Shown piece after piece: positions 1-18,906 of a DNA stretch of 64,000 nt. Below the pieces are notes generated by a model. The model made no database searches. It was not told where the DNA came from and worked only from the letters and a program-made list of their open reading frames with translations. The stretch lies in assembly GCA_964019415.1 (NCBI GenBank), contig OZ025879.1, positions 5,350,368 to 5,414,367 on the forward strand. The letters run 5' to 3'. The stretch's first letter is position 1. The number at the start of each line of letters is the position of its first letter. A program made the translations under genes and the position numbers. This DNA comes from Ianthella basta. Lineage: Eukaryota; Porifera; Demospongiae; Verongiida; Ianthellidae.

Positions 1-386
1 GAAGAGCCTAGTGAAAGGTCCGAACAATCCTCTTCTTCGTCCTCTCACTTCTTGTGCTTGTCTGTTCCAGTTTGTCCTGTATCCCAGACCTTCTGGACAT
101 TGTCTTTCTGTTTCCCAAGCGCTCAGCAACGATGAAACTGACAGAATATCGCCTTCTTGTTCGGTCGCTCAATAGCCGCACTATCGTTCTACATCGTTAA
201 TTACTTCCGGTTGTCCGCGTGACCCAAATAAAGGCATTTGATTGGTCAACTCCTTAGCAACACGCAAAGATGGTCGCATTACGACGAAAGCGGTACCATT
301 GGAAGCGCCTCGAGGAGCTGAGCAATATTTTGTATTGTTGCTATGGCGTATCATGCTGCGTTTAAAAGCGGCAACTTAAAATATAA
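1..386. other. 5' flank of the retrotransposon ORF
   Basis: No gene is recognised here. A TAA stop at 384-386 sits directly upstream of the open frame that begins at 387. The stretch could be the 5' untranslated region of the retroelement or host flank. No element boundary or target-site duplication could be identified. Confidence 0.4.
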
Positions 387-3300
387 TTGGGTGTTTATGC
401 CTTGGTGCACTATACCTGTAAGAATGCCCCCACCCAGCCATCTACGTCACCATCACCTACCCCTGTAGATACAATCTCAGCTACAGTCCCTGACCCCAGT
501 TCATCCCAAACCCAAGCCCAACAACCACCCACGTCACCAGTGACATCACCAGTTTCAACCCTACCAGCAATGAAGCTGCCCCAGACACCAGAGGATTGGG
601 TGGAGGCTGATCAGTTCTTTCAAACCACCATTGTACCAGCAGTTCTCATGGAAGTCAATGTGGATACCATGAACGAGGTCCTCTGCCATGGCATCTACTC
701 ATTCTTCACATCAAAGCATGGTACCATAGTATCCAATCAGCACCATCAACACCCACCCAAGCCGCGAAGAAATCAAATTGTGATAACAAAGGTGAAAACT
801 GAGAAGAATGCAGTGAAGAAGAGGTTGAGACAATTGAGAAGAAGTGGAAACAGCCCTGAGGAAGTCAGACTACTTGCCCAAGAGTTCCATCAGCTTGTGC
901 GCAAGCACAGCAGACTTGCCAAGAAGGCCAGGAAGGCAGATGCTAAGATGAGTGCAAAGAAGCAGAGGAAAGAGTGCCACAGAGATCTCCACAAGTTTGC
1001 ACGGAAGATCCTGGAGGAAGATGATTATGCATCCATCCAACCAACCTTTGGTAAGGAAGAAGCTGAATCCTTTTTTGCCAGCACTTATTCGGCTTCACCC
1101 AAGTCATTCACATGTCCTGCATGGATGCCACAGCCTCCACTACCAACAGTGCCTATGGTGACCAGTGAGTTCACTGCAGAGGAGGTTGAGAGTGTTATTG
1201 GTAAGTCAAAGTCAGCATCCAGTCCTAGCCCAGTAGACCAAATTCCATACACAGTTCTGAAGAAGTGTCCATCCTTGATGCCTGCATTGTTGCACCTGTT
1301 TAACCACTGCTGGTCAACACAGACGGTACCAAAAGCCTGGAAGGTTGGTGTTATCCACTTGCTTGGGAAGAAGAAAGCTGAGGAGGACCCCAGTCAGCCA
1401 TCACACTTTCGCCCCATTGCCCTCACATCCTGCGTGGGCAAGGTGTTCACCAGCCTGCTGAAGCAGAGGTGGCTGTCCTACATGATGGAGAATCGGTACC
1501 TAAACACATCTGTGCAGAAGGCCTTCATTGACGGTGTACCTGGATGCACAGAACATCACCTGAAGCTCCTATCCATCATCAGTGAGGCCCAGAGGAAACA
1601 CAAATCCCTGTCTGTCTGTTGGCTTGACCTCGCCAACGCCTTTGGCAGTGTTCACCATGAACTGATTCGCTTCTCCTTGTCACACTATCATGCGCCTCAG
1701 GTGATGGTCAGCACTATATCCAACCTCTATGAAGACCTCACAGGCGTGATATCCAGCAAGGCTTGGACAACAAACCCCATCCATCTTCAGATCGGGGTGT
1801 ACCAGGGTGACCCACTTTCAGTGCTTGTTTTCAACACCGTCATGAACACCCTGGTCGACACCATCACGAAGCAGTACCCAGACCTTGGTTACTCCCACAG
1901 TTCATCCCCCTGCAGCACCAACTTACTTCAGTACGCAGATGACACATCTCTAATTGCAGATGGCCCATCCTCCTGCAGGAGTCTCCTCGCTGCCACAGAG
2001 TCTTGGCTGACCTGGTCAGGCATGAAGGCCAATGTACCCAAGTGCGTGTCCCTAGCCATCCACTCATCCAGTGGGAAGCCATATGATCCAGAGCTGACAC
2101 TGAATGGAGAACCCATCCCCTACATTGGTGACTCAACCTTCCGTTTCCTTGGTGCTCCTGTCTCTGTTCACTCAACCAGTGCACAGGCCAGAGAAGGCTT
2201 GCTGAGGAAGCTGAAGTCCCTTCTGGAGAAAGTTGACGCAACTCTCATCACAAGGCAGCAGAAGCTAAGGCTCTTCAAAGCTGGCATCTGTCCAAGACTC
2301 TCCTGGGACCTCTCAGTATCCGTATTCCCCCTCACGTGGCTCCAAACCAAGCTCCAGCCTCTGGCCACACGGTACCTGAAGCGTTGGTGTGGTCTAGCCA
2401 GGTCAGCAGACACAAGCCGGCTGTTTCTACCCAAAGCCAATGGTGGCCTGGACCTACCGGAACTGACTACCATGTACAAGAAGTTACATGCAGCGAAGGC
2501 TGCCTCGTACATGTGCTCCAGGGACCCAACAGTGAGATCTATTGCCACCCAGGAGACACTGAGGGAGGCCGCGCAGAGGAGACCTGTCTATCGCCCATTC
2601 CAAGAGGTGGTTGACGTGATGAAAGAGGACCCAGGTGCCACAAAGAAGAAGATCACCACCCAAGTCAAAGCCAAAGTGCAGGCAGCAGACAATGCAGCCC
2701 GGCTCGCCCACAGTGCAGGTCTGACTGTCCAAGGCCAGACAGTGCGGGACTTCCAGGGAAGAGCAGCTGACCTGTGGTCTACCACAGTGCAGTCCCTCCC
2801 AGAGCGTGCTTTCAAGTTTGCCCTCAATGCCGTCACAGACACACTGCCACATAACAGGAACCTCTTCCTGTGGAAGAAGATGTCCTCCCCACAGTGCCAA
2901 CTCTGCAGCAAAGAGCAAACCCTACACCACGTGCTCAACAACTGCACAGTGGCCCTGGAGGGGAGACGGTACAACGACAGACATGACAGCGTTTTGGGCT
3001 GCATCCACTCCTTTCTGTCTGCACATCTACCACAGGACAGCAGGATCACTGCGGATCTCCCCAACATCTCATTCACCTTCCCCCAGAACATTGTTGCCAC
3101 TGACGAACGACCAGACATCGTCGTCTGGAGTGACTCCTCCATCCACATGGTGGAGTTGACCATCCCATTTGAGACTGGTATCGAGGATGCAGCACAGCGG
3201 AAGCGAGCAAAGTATGCAGAACTCGTGGAGAGATGCAGAAGGAATGGCTTTGCTGCTACTCTCACCACCATTGAGGTTGGTTCGAGAGGTTTCATCCATG

Positions 3301-3464
3301 TCCCCAGCTTCAATCAACTTTATCAGATTGTGAATGCCAGCTCAAAGGCAAAGAGTGAACTGGAGAGGGAGGTGATTCGGCGAGTCATCGAGGAATCATT
3401 CCGCATATGGTGCAAGAGGAATTGGAGTGAACACAACAGACTACTTGATAACCTGCATGCTTAA
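387..3464 (+). CDS. Non-LTR retrotransposon polyprotein: reverse transcriptase plus restriction-like endonuclease
   Basis: This 1025-codon open frame encodes the enzyme that copies element RNA into a nicked genomic target. Palm motif A is seen as WLDLANAF with D at about residue 414, then QGDPLS, then the catalytic YADD at 516-519. A CCHC-like finger, CQLCSKEQTLHHVLNNC, lies at about 837-853. It is followed by an endonuclease-like RPDIVV (about 908) and VELTIPFE (E at about 923), then a KRAKYAEL helix. Finger followed by PD...E in this order is typical of RLE-type elements (R2, R4, NeSL, Hero group). The first codon is TTG after a stop; the first ATG is at 570 and would give 964 residues. The N-terminus is P/T/S-rich, and the zinc-finger/Myb region seen in R2 is not evident, so the copy may be 5' truncated. 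No internal stops suggests a young insertion. The exact clade is not assigned. Confidence 0.9.
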   Translation: MGVYALVHYTCKNAPTQPSTSPSPTPVDTISATVPDPSSSQTQAQQPPTSPVTSPVSTLPAMKLPQTPEDWVEADQFFQTTIVPAVLMEVNVDTMNEVLCHGIYSFFTSKHGTIVSNQHHQHPPKPRRNQIVITKVKTEKNAVKKRLRQLRRSGNSPEEVRLLAQEFHQLVRKHSRLAKKARKADAKMSAKKQRKECHRDLHKFARKILEEDDYASIQPTFGKEEAESFFASTYSASPKSFTCPAWMPQPPLPTVPMVTSEFTAEEVESVIGKSKSASSPSPVDQIPYTVLKKCPSLMPALLHLFNHCWSTQTVPKAWKVGVIHLLGKKKAEEDPSQPSHFRPIALTSCVGKVFTSLLKQRWLSYMMENRYLNTSVQKAFIDGVPGCTEHHLKLLSIISEAQRKHKSLSVCWLDLANAFGSVHHELIRFSLSHYHAPQVMVSTISNLYEDLTGVISSKAWTTNPIHLQIGVYQGDPLSVLVFNTVMNTLVDTITKQYPDLGYSHSSSPCSTNLLQYADDTSLIADGPSSCRSLLAATESWLTWSGMKANVPKCVSLAIHSSSGKPYDPELTLNGEPIPYIGDSTFRFLGAPVSVHSTSAQAREGLLRKLKSLLEKVDATLITRQQKLRLFKAGICPRLSWDLSVSVFPLTWLQTKLQPLATRYLKRWCGLARSADTSRLFLPKANGGLDLPELTTMYKKLHAAKAASYMCSRDPTVRSIATQETLREAAQRRPVYRPFQEVVDVMKEDPGATKKKITTQVKAKVQAADNAARLAHSAGLTVQGQTVRDFQGRAADLWSTTVQSLPERAFKFALNAVTDTLPHNRNLFLWKKMSSPQCQLCSKEQTLHHVLNNCTVALEGRRYNDRHDSVLGCIHSFLSAHLPQDSRITADLPNISFTFPQNIVATDERPDIVVWSDSSIHMVELTIPFETGIEDAAQRKRAKYAELVERCRRNGFAATLTTIEVGSRGFIHVPSFNQLYQIVNASSKAKSELEREVIRRVIEESFRIWCKRNWSEHNRLLDNLHA

Positions 3465-3698
3465 CTTTACCTTTACTCTCTCACCTAACCTAACTGTAAT
3501 TGCATGCCTGAATAGTATTTCTATCTATTTTTTTTTTTTTTCCTTTTGTTTTTGAGGTCCGACTTTAACTGTGCATGTTTGTCTTCAGAACATTCTTTTT
3601 GGCAGTGTCGGGGTCACCTCTACCCACCTGTCACTTTTAATGCATTCGAAACAAGTATGTACTTACCTGCAGTTTTGAATAATAATGGTGACAAGTTG
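3465..3698 (+). other. 3' region after the retrotransposon ORF
   Basis: The sequence after the stop contains pyrimidine-rich DNA and a run of about 15 T near 3529-3542. It may hold the element's 3' untranslated region. No poly(A) end or target duplication could be fixed, so the 3' boundary of the element is unknown. Confidence 0.35.
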
Positions 3699-3748
<50 letters not shown>

Positions 3749-3808
3749 GGAGGGAGGGAGGGAGGGAGGGAGGGAGGGAGAAAGGGGGAGAGGGAGAGCT
3801 AGAGAGAG
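3699..3808. repeat. Purine-rich (GA)n / (GGGA)n low-complexity tract
   Basis: An A-run leads into GA dinucleotides, then a GGGA tetranucleotide array, then degenerate GA. It lies between the retroelement and the intronic sequence of G1. The open frames across it are artefacts of the repeat. Confidence 0.9.
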
Positions 3809-3834
3809 ACAGGGCCCACCACACAGATAGCTGA

Positions 3835-4060
3835 ACAGAGAGGAGAATGGTTGTGCCTTTGGCAACATTAGCACAGGGCTAGGTGCAAGGCTAGCAAGCG
3901 AAAGGGTTGAGGAGAGGTGTACAGGCCAGGCTGCAGCCGATGAAGTAGTTTTAGCACGAGTCTTCTCAGGTAATACCTCTCGGCTGCATGTAGCTTGAAG
4001 TGAGTGTCAACACCTTGCTCAGGCACACCCACATGATGAATATCATGGTCATATGACCAG
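3835..4060 (+). other. Duplicated segment upstream of G1 FN3-B; possible extra exon
   Basis: This block is clearly paralogous to 28515-28740 upstream of the G4 FN3-B exon. Both copies hold an open stretch reading about E-N-x-C-A-F-x-N-I-S-T-G-L-G-A-R that runs to a donor-like CAG|GTAATACC. The two copies diverge by indels that change frame, and no convincing polypyrimidine tract precedes them. It may be an old exon, an alternative exon or just conserved intron. Confidence 0.35.
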
Positions 4061-5131
4061 TTAAATTAATCATTTGATTGATCTGAAGTGATGCACAAAT
4101 ATCTGATAATGACCAGCATGAAGCCCACTGTGTAGCAATGCAATCAGAACTCTCATAACTTATCCATCTCTGTTCAACGGCATTGTATATATATACATAT
4201 AAGAGTGATCAGCTTGGCTCCATTTAATATTACTACACATTCTGCATACCGTAAACTGGAGGGAGTTGTAGTCAAGGTCAAATATTCTTAAGGAAGTTCT
4301 TTGGTATAACATCTAGTATTTTACTATTCTTGACCTTTGTTACAAACTTAGAAGCAATGCTATTCACTAAATTGTGCTTTAGTGCCTAAAGCGTTTATGT
4401 AGGATCATAATTTTAGCAAATTTTAGGCAAGCTCACATAGTTTCTTATCAAATGCCTGAATAGTAACACAGTAATATTACCATATGCTTATGCTAAGTCT
4501 TCAGGTCTCTACTGTATACGGGTTGCCTAATGCACAAACGATTATGGAATGTACAGTGGAAATTTTGCTGTTACAGAATTTTAGGTTAACATTGGTAAGC
4601 AGATTTTTCTGGCAATAAGCATTCAAGTTATTTTCAGGTTCAAATTTCACAGTGAAGGAAGGTTCTTCTATTAGGTAAGTCATTGGTGTAAGACGTAAGA
4701 AATTTTCGTATGTAGCAATGGCTACGTATGCTATCTGATTATGGACCTTTAGGATTGGAGCACTGTACAGATATTTTCAATTGAATTGTCCTACCAGGCA
4801 CTGGGTACTGGAATTGAAAACATGGTATTATAATTTATACAACACATGTAGTATATCCATATAATTCTCTAGATCATCATTAATAATCAACACTAGAATT
4901 TTGTTTACAATTATACTACAATTATGCATATGGATCCGTATAAAAGCCTGCAAGTGATTCCAGATATGGTGCCCATGTGGACAACTCAAAGCTTCATACA
5001 TATGAAGCTCACTATGTGACAATGCAATCAGATCTCTGATATCACTATCAATATTCTCTGTTCAATCCCATTCTGAGATAGATCAACTTAGCCATATTAC
5101 TAGTCTGCTATCATCACTTGTATCCCTGCAG
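4061..5131 (+). other. Intronic sequence of G1, internally duplicated
   Basis: No exon is supported. A motif of the intron before FN3-B (GAAGC.CAC..TGTG..CAATGCAATCAGA) occurs twice, near 4115-4220 and 4985-5110. The same intron has two copies in G4 and one in G6. This points to a local duplication shared by G1 and G4. Confidence 0.5.
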
Positions 5132-5434
5132 CCCCCACCCCACCACGCATGCTAACTATGACTGGTGGGCTACCTCCAACTGGGAGTACTATTGAACTGA
5201 ACTGGCTGCCCCCACTCCACCCTAATGGAGCCATCCGCTATGAGATTGAGTATCAACCAGCAGTCACACCTGGAGACCCAGTGAATGCAGGAAGCAGCAG
5301 CAGCCCTTACTTCACTCTGACACTGCCCAATGAGTTCCTGACCTACAATGTCAGAGTAGCAGCTGTCAACACTCAAGGGAGAGCACAAAGCAGCAATGTT
5401 GTTGCAGTGTGTCCTGGGATCAGCCGACAAAGTG
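5132..5434 (+). CDS. G1 exon: FN3-B domain
   Basis: The exon has 303 nt, phase 1 at both ends, between CTGCAG and G|GTATGT. It contains IELNWLPP (B strand Trp) and LPNEFLTYNVRVAAVN (F strand Tyr), the FN3 signature. The AB-loop variant reads GGLPPTGS. Confidence 0.85.
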
Positions 5435-5519
5435 GTATGTATGTATGTATGCAGGAAGGGACTTGTACATATTCTCTAAATGTTTCTTGATCTAAAGACC
5501 AAGCAATCTTCTTTCACAG

Positions 5520-5824
5520 ACCTTCAGCCTCCAACTAGTGTGTCAGTAGCCATAACTGACACTGACACTGCTGTTGTGTCTTGGAATGCACAGCAGTCCA
5601 GAATGTGTGATGTTGTGGTAGGGAACTACAGTGTGAGGTACCAGCTATGTGGCACTGACCCTCCCATCACAGTGTATACATTCAGTACCAGTGTTACACT
5701 GAATGGTTTAGTACCTAATGCGGTGTACAGTGTATCAGTGGCTACCATCACCTGGGCGGAGGAGGCATGAGTGCATTCTCTGCAACAACCACATTCACTG
5801 TGACTCCAACTGCAGTGCCACCTA
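5520..5824 (+). pseudogene. G1 exon: FN3-C domain, one-base deletion
   Basis: AVVSWNAQQSRMCD and LNGLVPNAVYSVSVATI identify the third FN3 domain. The length of 305 nt breaks the 1-1 phase, with the missing base near 5750. The CC'-like loop is short (QLCGTDPP) and carries its own cysteine. Confidence 0.75.
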
Positions 5825-6256
5825 GTAAGTTCCTTTTGATGTAACCTGTCTATTTGCTGCGGCGTATCACATTTCTCCTTGTGGTACAATGTCATATAGA
5901 GTAGTCCTAGATACGTCTTCAGTCATCTCACTGATCATGAAAACACAGGATTCATGTAATGTCATCAGCAGAATATTAATTCTGATTCATTTTACTAACT
6001 CACCTTTTGTGTAAACTGGTTTAGTGTATGCACTGAACATGCTGTTTGGTGTTGCATGTGAATTAGCATGTCATGTGATATTATCCATCCAACTATATTT
6101 GGCAATCTGTATCATAATGATTACTTATGTCATGGAATACCAATGTCATTATGATCAGTTAATGTCAAGGCTGTAGTAATCCTGTACCATGCATGTTATG
6201 TGTACAGAACATTTACAGTAAACTGTGCTTTTCCTCCATCTCACCCCCACACTTAG

Positions 6257-6398
6257 CAAGTGGTATTAGTGTAAGTGGTACTGCTGGTGCAGCCATTGGA
6301 GGATTCATTGGAGGTGTCTTGCTGACAGCAGCCATTGGTGGCACTATTGCTGGAGCTGTGATGTATAAAGTGAAAAGAGAACTGTCAGCTTCAGCTAG
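6257..6398 (+). CDS. G1 exon: transmembrane segment
   Basis: The 142-nt exon encodes GTAGAAIGGFIGGVLLTAAI followed by GGTIAGAVMY, a hydrophobic helix with GxxxG/small-xxx-small spacing, then a basic stop-transfer (KVKRE). It enters in phase 1 and leaves in phase 2 at an AG|GTTAAT donor. The CA repeat starts 10 bases later. Confidence 0.85.
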
Positions 6399-6408
6399 GT
6401 TAATGTTG

Positions 6409-6647
<239 letters not shown>

Positions 6648-6812
6648 GGCACATGTACACACACATACAAAACACACACACGTAAGCACATGTACACACG
6701 CATACAAAACACACACACACAAATACATAAACTGATGCATGTATGACAACATTACTTGTGTCATCGTAGATATTCTACACTACGCATACACCTCCATTCT
6801 ATGATACCATAA

Positions 6813-7239
6813 ATATTCTAAAAAATCGAAAATCTAAAGTTCGGAAACTTCCAGCGATCTTGCCTCGACCCACTCTTAAATTTGATTTTATTGGCCGTCT
6901 CTAAAGTTCGGGAAAACCTCTAATATCGGCAACGGTAAGGTTATATCGCCGTTAATTTCGCTTCCATGGTTGATGAACACGAACGCTTCTCCAATCCTGG
7001 GTTTCCACACCTCCTTGTAGACATGGTATCCGCAAATGACACACGATACTGTTACAAAGAAGCGCCAGCAGCGGCCATTTTCTGTACTGAGCCTTCCTAA
7101 AAATGGTGGCAGAGAACGCTACAATTTTGCAAGAAGGCTCTAATTTTCGCAAGAAGACAGCAAAGAAGATCATAATGCCTCCTAAATTTTAGAAGGTTAG
7201 ATTTGGATTGCAGATAAAGTTTACGAATTTTAGAATATA
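6813..7239. mobile_element. Candidate MITE in the G1 transmembrane-tail intron
   Basis: The paralogous introns of G4, G5 and G6 lack this roughly 425-bp segment. The ends read about AATATTCTAAAAAATCG and CGAATTTTAGAATAT, an imperfect terminal inverted repeat of about 15 bp. No transposase frame is present. The target duplication is unclear. Confidence 0.4.
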
Positions 7240-7764
7240 TCTCATAACAATGCCAGCTTGATTGTGAATGCTTGAAATTGTATTTCATGGTTTCGCTCTT
7301 GGCATTTTTATTACTATAGCCAAACTGACAATTTAATACTGTATTATGATTACATACTTCCTTGTCAGCAATATTTCTTGTAACAAACAAAATTGACATT
7401 ATACAAACTTGCCTTGTTTGCAATTTATCTGGAGGGGAAGGGGAATATAAAGGCAATGCATAAGTTGTTTACATTGATATGTTCCGCATGTATATAGATA
7501 CAGTACACTTGTACAGTCATACAATCATGCTATTCCACACTAACATCATACCATGATGTGGTATGTAGTGGCTCATGCTACGGTGTGGTAAGAACTTGAG
7601 AGTTGATGACAAAGACCTTTGTCATACAACTGTTTCCCTTATTGCTAAACATGGCAGCTCAGCACCTCTCAAGTTTTGTTCACACCATTTCTATAATACA
7701 CTTGCATCAGTAAAGTGTGCTTGTGGTAAATGATCAACATTCCCTTTTTCTGTGTAAAACACAG

Positions 7765-7885
7765 CAGCAAGCCGGAAAAAGTGTATGAAGACCCCCAGCT
7801 CCAGGACAACCCAGCTTATGGGACAGCTAGTGCAACAACTGTGAATGAGAAGGAAGAAGAGACTTATGAAACTTGTTTTCAGTAA
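7765..7885 (+). CDS. G1 last exon: cytoplasmic tail
   Basis: The frame entered in phase 2 reads S-S-K-P-E-K-VYEDPQLQDNPAYG, an acidic stretch, TYETCFQ and TAA. It keeps the three tyrosine motifs shared by intact paralogs. A 3' flank conserved between units follows (GTGATTTCCCTTCCTCACCT near 7977). Confidence 0.85.
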
Positions 7886-8509
7886 CATTTCTGAAAAAGA
7901 TAAATTTAGTGTGTAAAATAGATTAACCATGGAATCAGATTCTAAATAATTTATGTATAGTTAATTGAATTGTTTGTGATTTCCCTTCCTCACCTGTTCT
8001 GTTGGATCTTGACTTGTATTACATTACTAACAGCTTTCATTATATGTCTTTGTGGGCACCCACACAGTGCAATTGCATGCAAATGAAGATGAGTTAACAT
8101 TCTGGAAATGTATAAGTTTGCAACATGCATACCTACATTCCATAGCTAATTTTGTTCTTGAGTGCTCTCAATCAAGACCTCCTTCTGTACACATATGCTG
8201 GTGTATATCCACTCATAAGAAAGGCCTAGCTATAGCTTGTACGTGTATAATTGTACCTCCCAGAATTATCAACTCAATATAATATAATATTATAGCAATT
8301 TGTACCATGCAGTGCAACAGCCATCCATTCTATCTTGACAAGGCAAGGGACCCATTGACAATTTCTTACACTCTCAGTATCTTGCCATGCATGCTACCAT
8401 GCAATCACTGTGGTGTAGGAGTTACATTAGGAACTCAGCTTGTTCAAGCACAGTCCAAGCATTAATTACTAATTACTAATTACTACTGCCATTTGCAATG
8501 ACAGAAATA
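7886..8509 (+). other. 3' flank of G1, shared with G4
   Basis: No gene is seen. The stretch aligns by eye with 31292-31860 after G4, including TCAATCAAGACCTCCTTCTG and the GCAAGGGACCC / GCAAGGGCACG region. It probably holds the 3' untranslated region and then duplicated spacer. No clear AATAAA signal was found. Confidence 0.6.
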
Positions 8510-9178
8510 TATATATATAATTTTTTTATTATACGAACATGAAGCCATACGAATACCTAGATCTGAAAACAATATAGGGGCGCCTTCGGCGCCCCAAAAA
8601 TTGTATTTGTGTCACATTTAGGTGCAAAAAATATTTGAATGCTCGAGGACTGGACAAACGTATATCTACAGCCGGAGCTCCAGCTGTATATCTTATTATA
8701 ATAAACGTGACGCACATTTTCGTTGTCTGGGATAATCTCCTTCAATTCTGGACCGAACTTCACGAAACGTGGTAGGATTACGAAGAGGCGTACTGTGAGT
8801 AACCTCGCCGATCCGAAATTTGGGTTAAGGTCGTTCCGTCTGAGTTCTTGCCACTTTTACGGTCACCGCCATATCTAAGAGATAGGGAAAAGATCGTGTT
8901 TCGTTGTCCAGAAACTCCTTCTACAATTTTTCACCAATCTTCGCCAAACTTGGAAGAGCGTATCATGGCAATATGGGGGGTGATCTAAGGTGGGTAGCAT
9001 CTTCGCCGCTAAACTCCTTTACCCGAAATGGATTAACATAAGTAAATTCTGTGCGCACGGAGTTTTACGGAGCGAGTCTACGGAATGTTACCAACCAAAT
9101 GGACAGTTTTGATTGGTTCAACGCTCAAATTACCAGCTGTAGACTGGGAGCCCACCCGAAGGGCGGGCATTCAGCTAG
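8510..9178 (+). mobile_element. Candidate non-autonomous Helitron-like element
   Basis: The 3' end has a GC-rich hairpin at 9150-9168 (GCCCACCC-GAA-GGGCGGGC), then ATTCAG and CTAG|T at 9175-9179. This matches the Helitron rule of a hairpin shortly before CTRR, inserted next to T. A perfect 19-nt hairpin (GGGGCGCC-TTC-GGCGCCCC) lies at 8577-8595 near the other end. The matching spacer after G4 (31860-31900) lacks the segment. No Rep/helicase frame is present. The 5' end is approximate. Confidence 0.45.
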
Positions 9179-11021
9179 TATATATAATCCAGCATAATCC
9201 AGTCTTAGCATAAAAATAGAATATTACTCAATCTAACAATAAATATTATACTATGCACTTAACTTGCTTACCAAAATTATAGTTGCCCTATTGGGTCGAT
9301 TTAGCATCTTAAGATACTAACTACCTAATTCTGAGCCTATGGAAAGTGCATGAAACTAAATAATAATAGCAAATACATTGAGGAAATTAATAATAATTTT
9401 AGCGATGTGGCTTGTGCAATGGTACACATGGTGAACAGTGAGTGAATGTTTATAATTATGTAGTGCACTGGTACATGGTATAGGCTGTTTATGCCAGACT
9501 ATATATATAATAAGGTTCCAATATTTTCTTGTACATGTGTACACGAGTGTGGAGACAATTTGAAGTAGTGTGGGTGGATGGATAGCAAACGTCTTAACCT
9601 TCATTTAGTACTAGGAACCATTATGCTATACTTTGAGCATGTGCAATCAATCTAGCTAGAAGGGGGCAGCAATTGATTCACCTATTACTAATCTTTACGC
9701 CATGCATGAGGTGGACCATTATGGATATTATATCATTTTTCAGGGCAGTGCGCATGTGTGCCCTATGTATTAGAATAAAAAAAATCTGTGACGTCCAAAA
9801 AATAAGGTGGACCAAACGCGACGGACATTATAAAATGGCCGCGCGCTCGACGCTCTCTGTTTGCTAGGCTAAAATCATTTTTCTTTATAATTTTATTATT
9901 ATTATTATTTTGCCGTGTATCCAAAGAACGCAAAGTGTTTCAAGAACATGTTTAAGTAACAGTGTTGTAGTAGGAAGCTTATGCTAACTGATCTCCTGCG
10001 AGGTACAGCCCCAAATACGGCAGAGGTCTAATGACCCGATGCAGCGTTGGCCACTAATGGCATACAAGCGAATCATGGCATTGCTGCTTAGGGTAGTCTT
10101 TTATCCAGCACACTCCTCCTCCAGGCACAAAGTAACAATTGCATTCACATTCAGAATGTTATGCAGATAAAAAAGCAGTAAGCAAACATTTTGATAGTTT
10201 GGTAGGAGTGCTTTCACTGTATGACTGGCTGCTCTGGAGACGTGAAGCTCTTGCAAACCCAATTGCAACAGCTTTCTGTACCTTGGTGTAACTTTCAGGC
10301 CACTAGCAATGCTGTACCCCCAGCAACTTGATTTATCGAACATGCATGGGAAAATTGCTGGCAAGTAGTAACTGTTTGAGTTCAGGGGTGCTCCGGAGCT
10401 CCACGAGTTTTTCTAAACTCGAAATACTTGTTTCACAATGGTCTGCTGGAGATGGCAAATATGAAGCAGACATCCCAGCAGACAATGAAGGAGTATATAA
10501 CTCGAAATACTTGTTGCAAAGAGTTTATATCACCACGCACACTAGCTAAGTGCTGAGAAATTATTGACAATGTACAAACATACAGCTAAGTATAGTGATA
10601 ACCTCGGGCGCGTACACCCAAAGTACATGTTCATTCTGTGTAATAGATATTATCACATTACGTGCATGTATTTCTTTTGCATACTCTGACCATGCAGTGA
10701 TCGAGGACTTAAAATTTGCTTGCCTTGCATGGCCTCTACTTCTGCAAGCAGACTATAGCTATACATACGTACACTGATGCATGCCTATTCTGGCACGACA
10801 CAATTAAATTACACCATATGCATGCTGTTGCCAGACCTGCAGCAATCTCGAGCAACAACGCTAACTCGGAATTCGTCTGGCTGGCTAGACTTAGGGCCCT
10901 ATACCTAAACGCCGGGTGCGACACTCATGGACTAGCGTGCCATATTTCCATTAATTTTTAATGGTACTAAAGCGCGTCCATATGAAAGTAGCATAATTGA
11001 GCACTCTGTCACTGTGGTAAG
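9179..11021 (+). other. Spacer and 5' flank of G2
   Basis: No coding region is recognised. The block around 9350-9720 is shared with 31980-32400 and 19960-20290. The 10460-10610 block (near CACACTAGCTAAGTGCT) recurs at 20440-20550, where it is fused to an FN3 exon in G3. The stretch next to the G2 ATG differs from the promoter block of G4, G6 and G8. Confidence 0.5.

Positions 11022-18906
<7,885 letters not shown>

Noticed and set aside
1864..3317. Minus-strand open frames opposite the retrotransposon ORF
   Set aside because: They are shadows of the long plus-strand frame with clear RT and endonuclease motifs.
5170..5430. Minus-strand open frames opposite FN3-B exons (also 15384, 29507, 33501)
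   Set aside because: The same antisense frame appears only because the exon is duplicated; it has no splice sites or start context.
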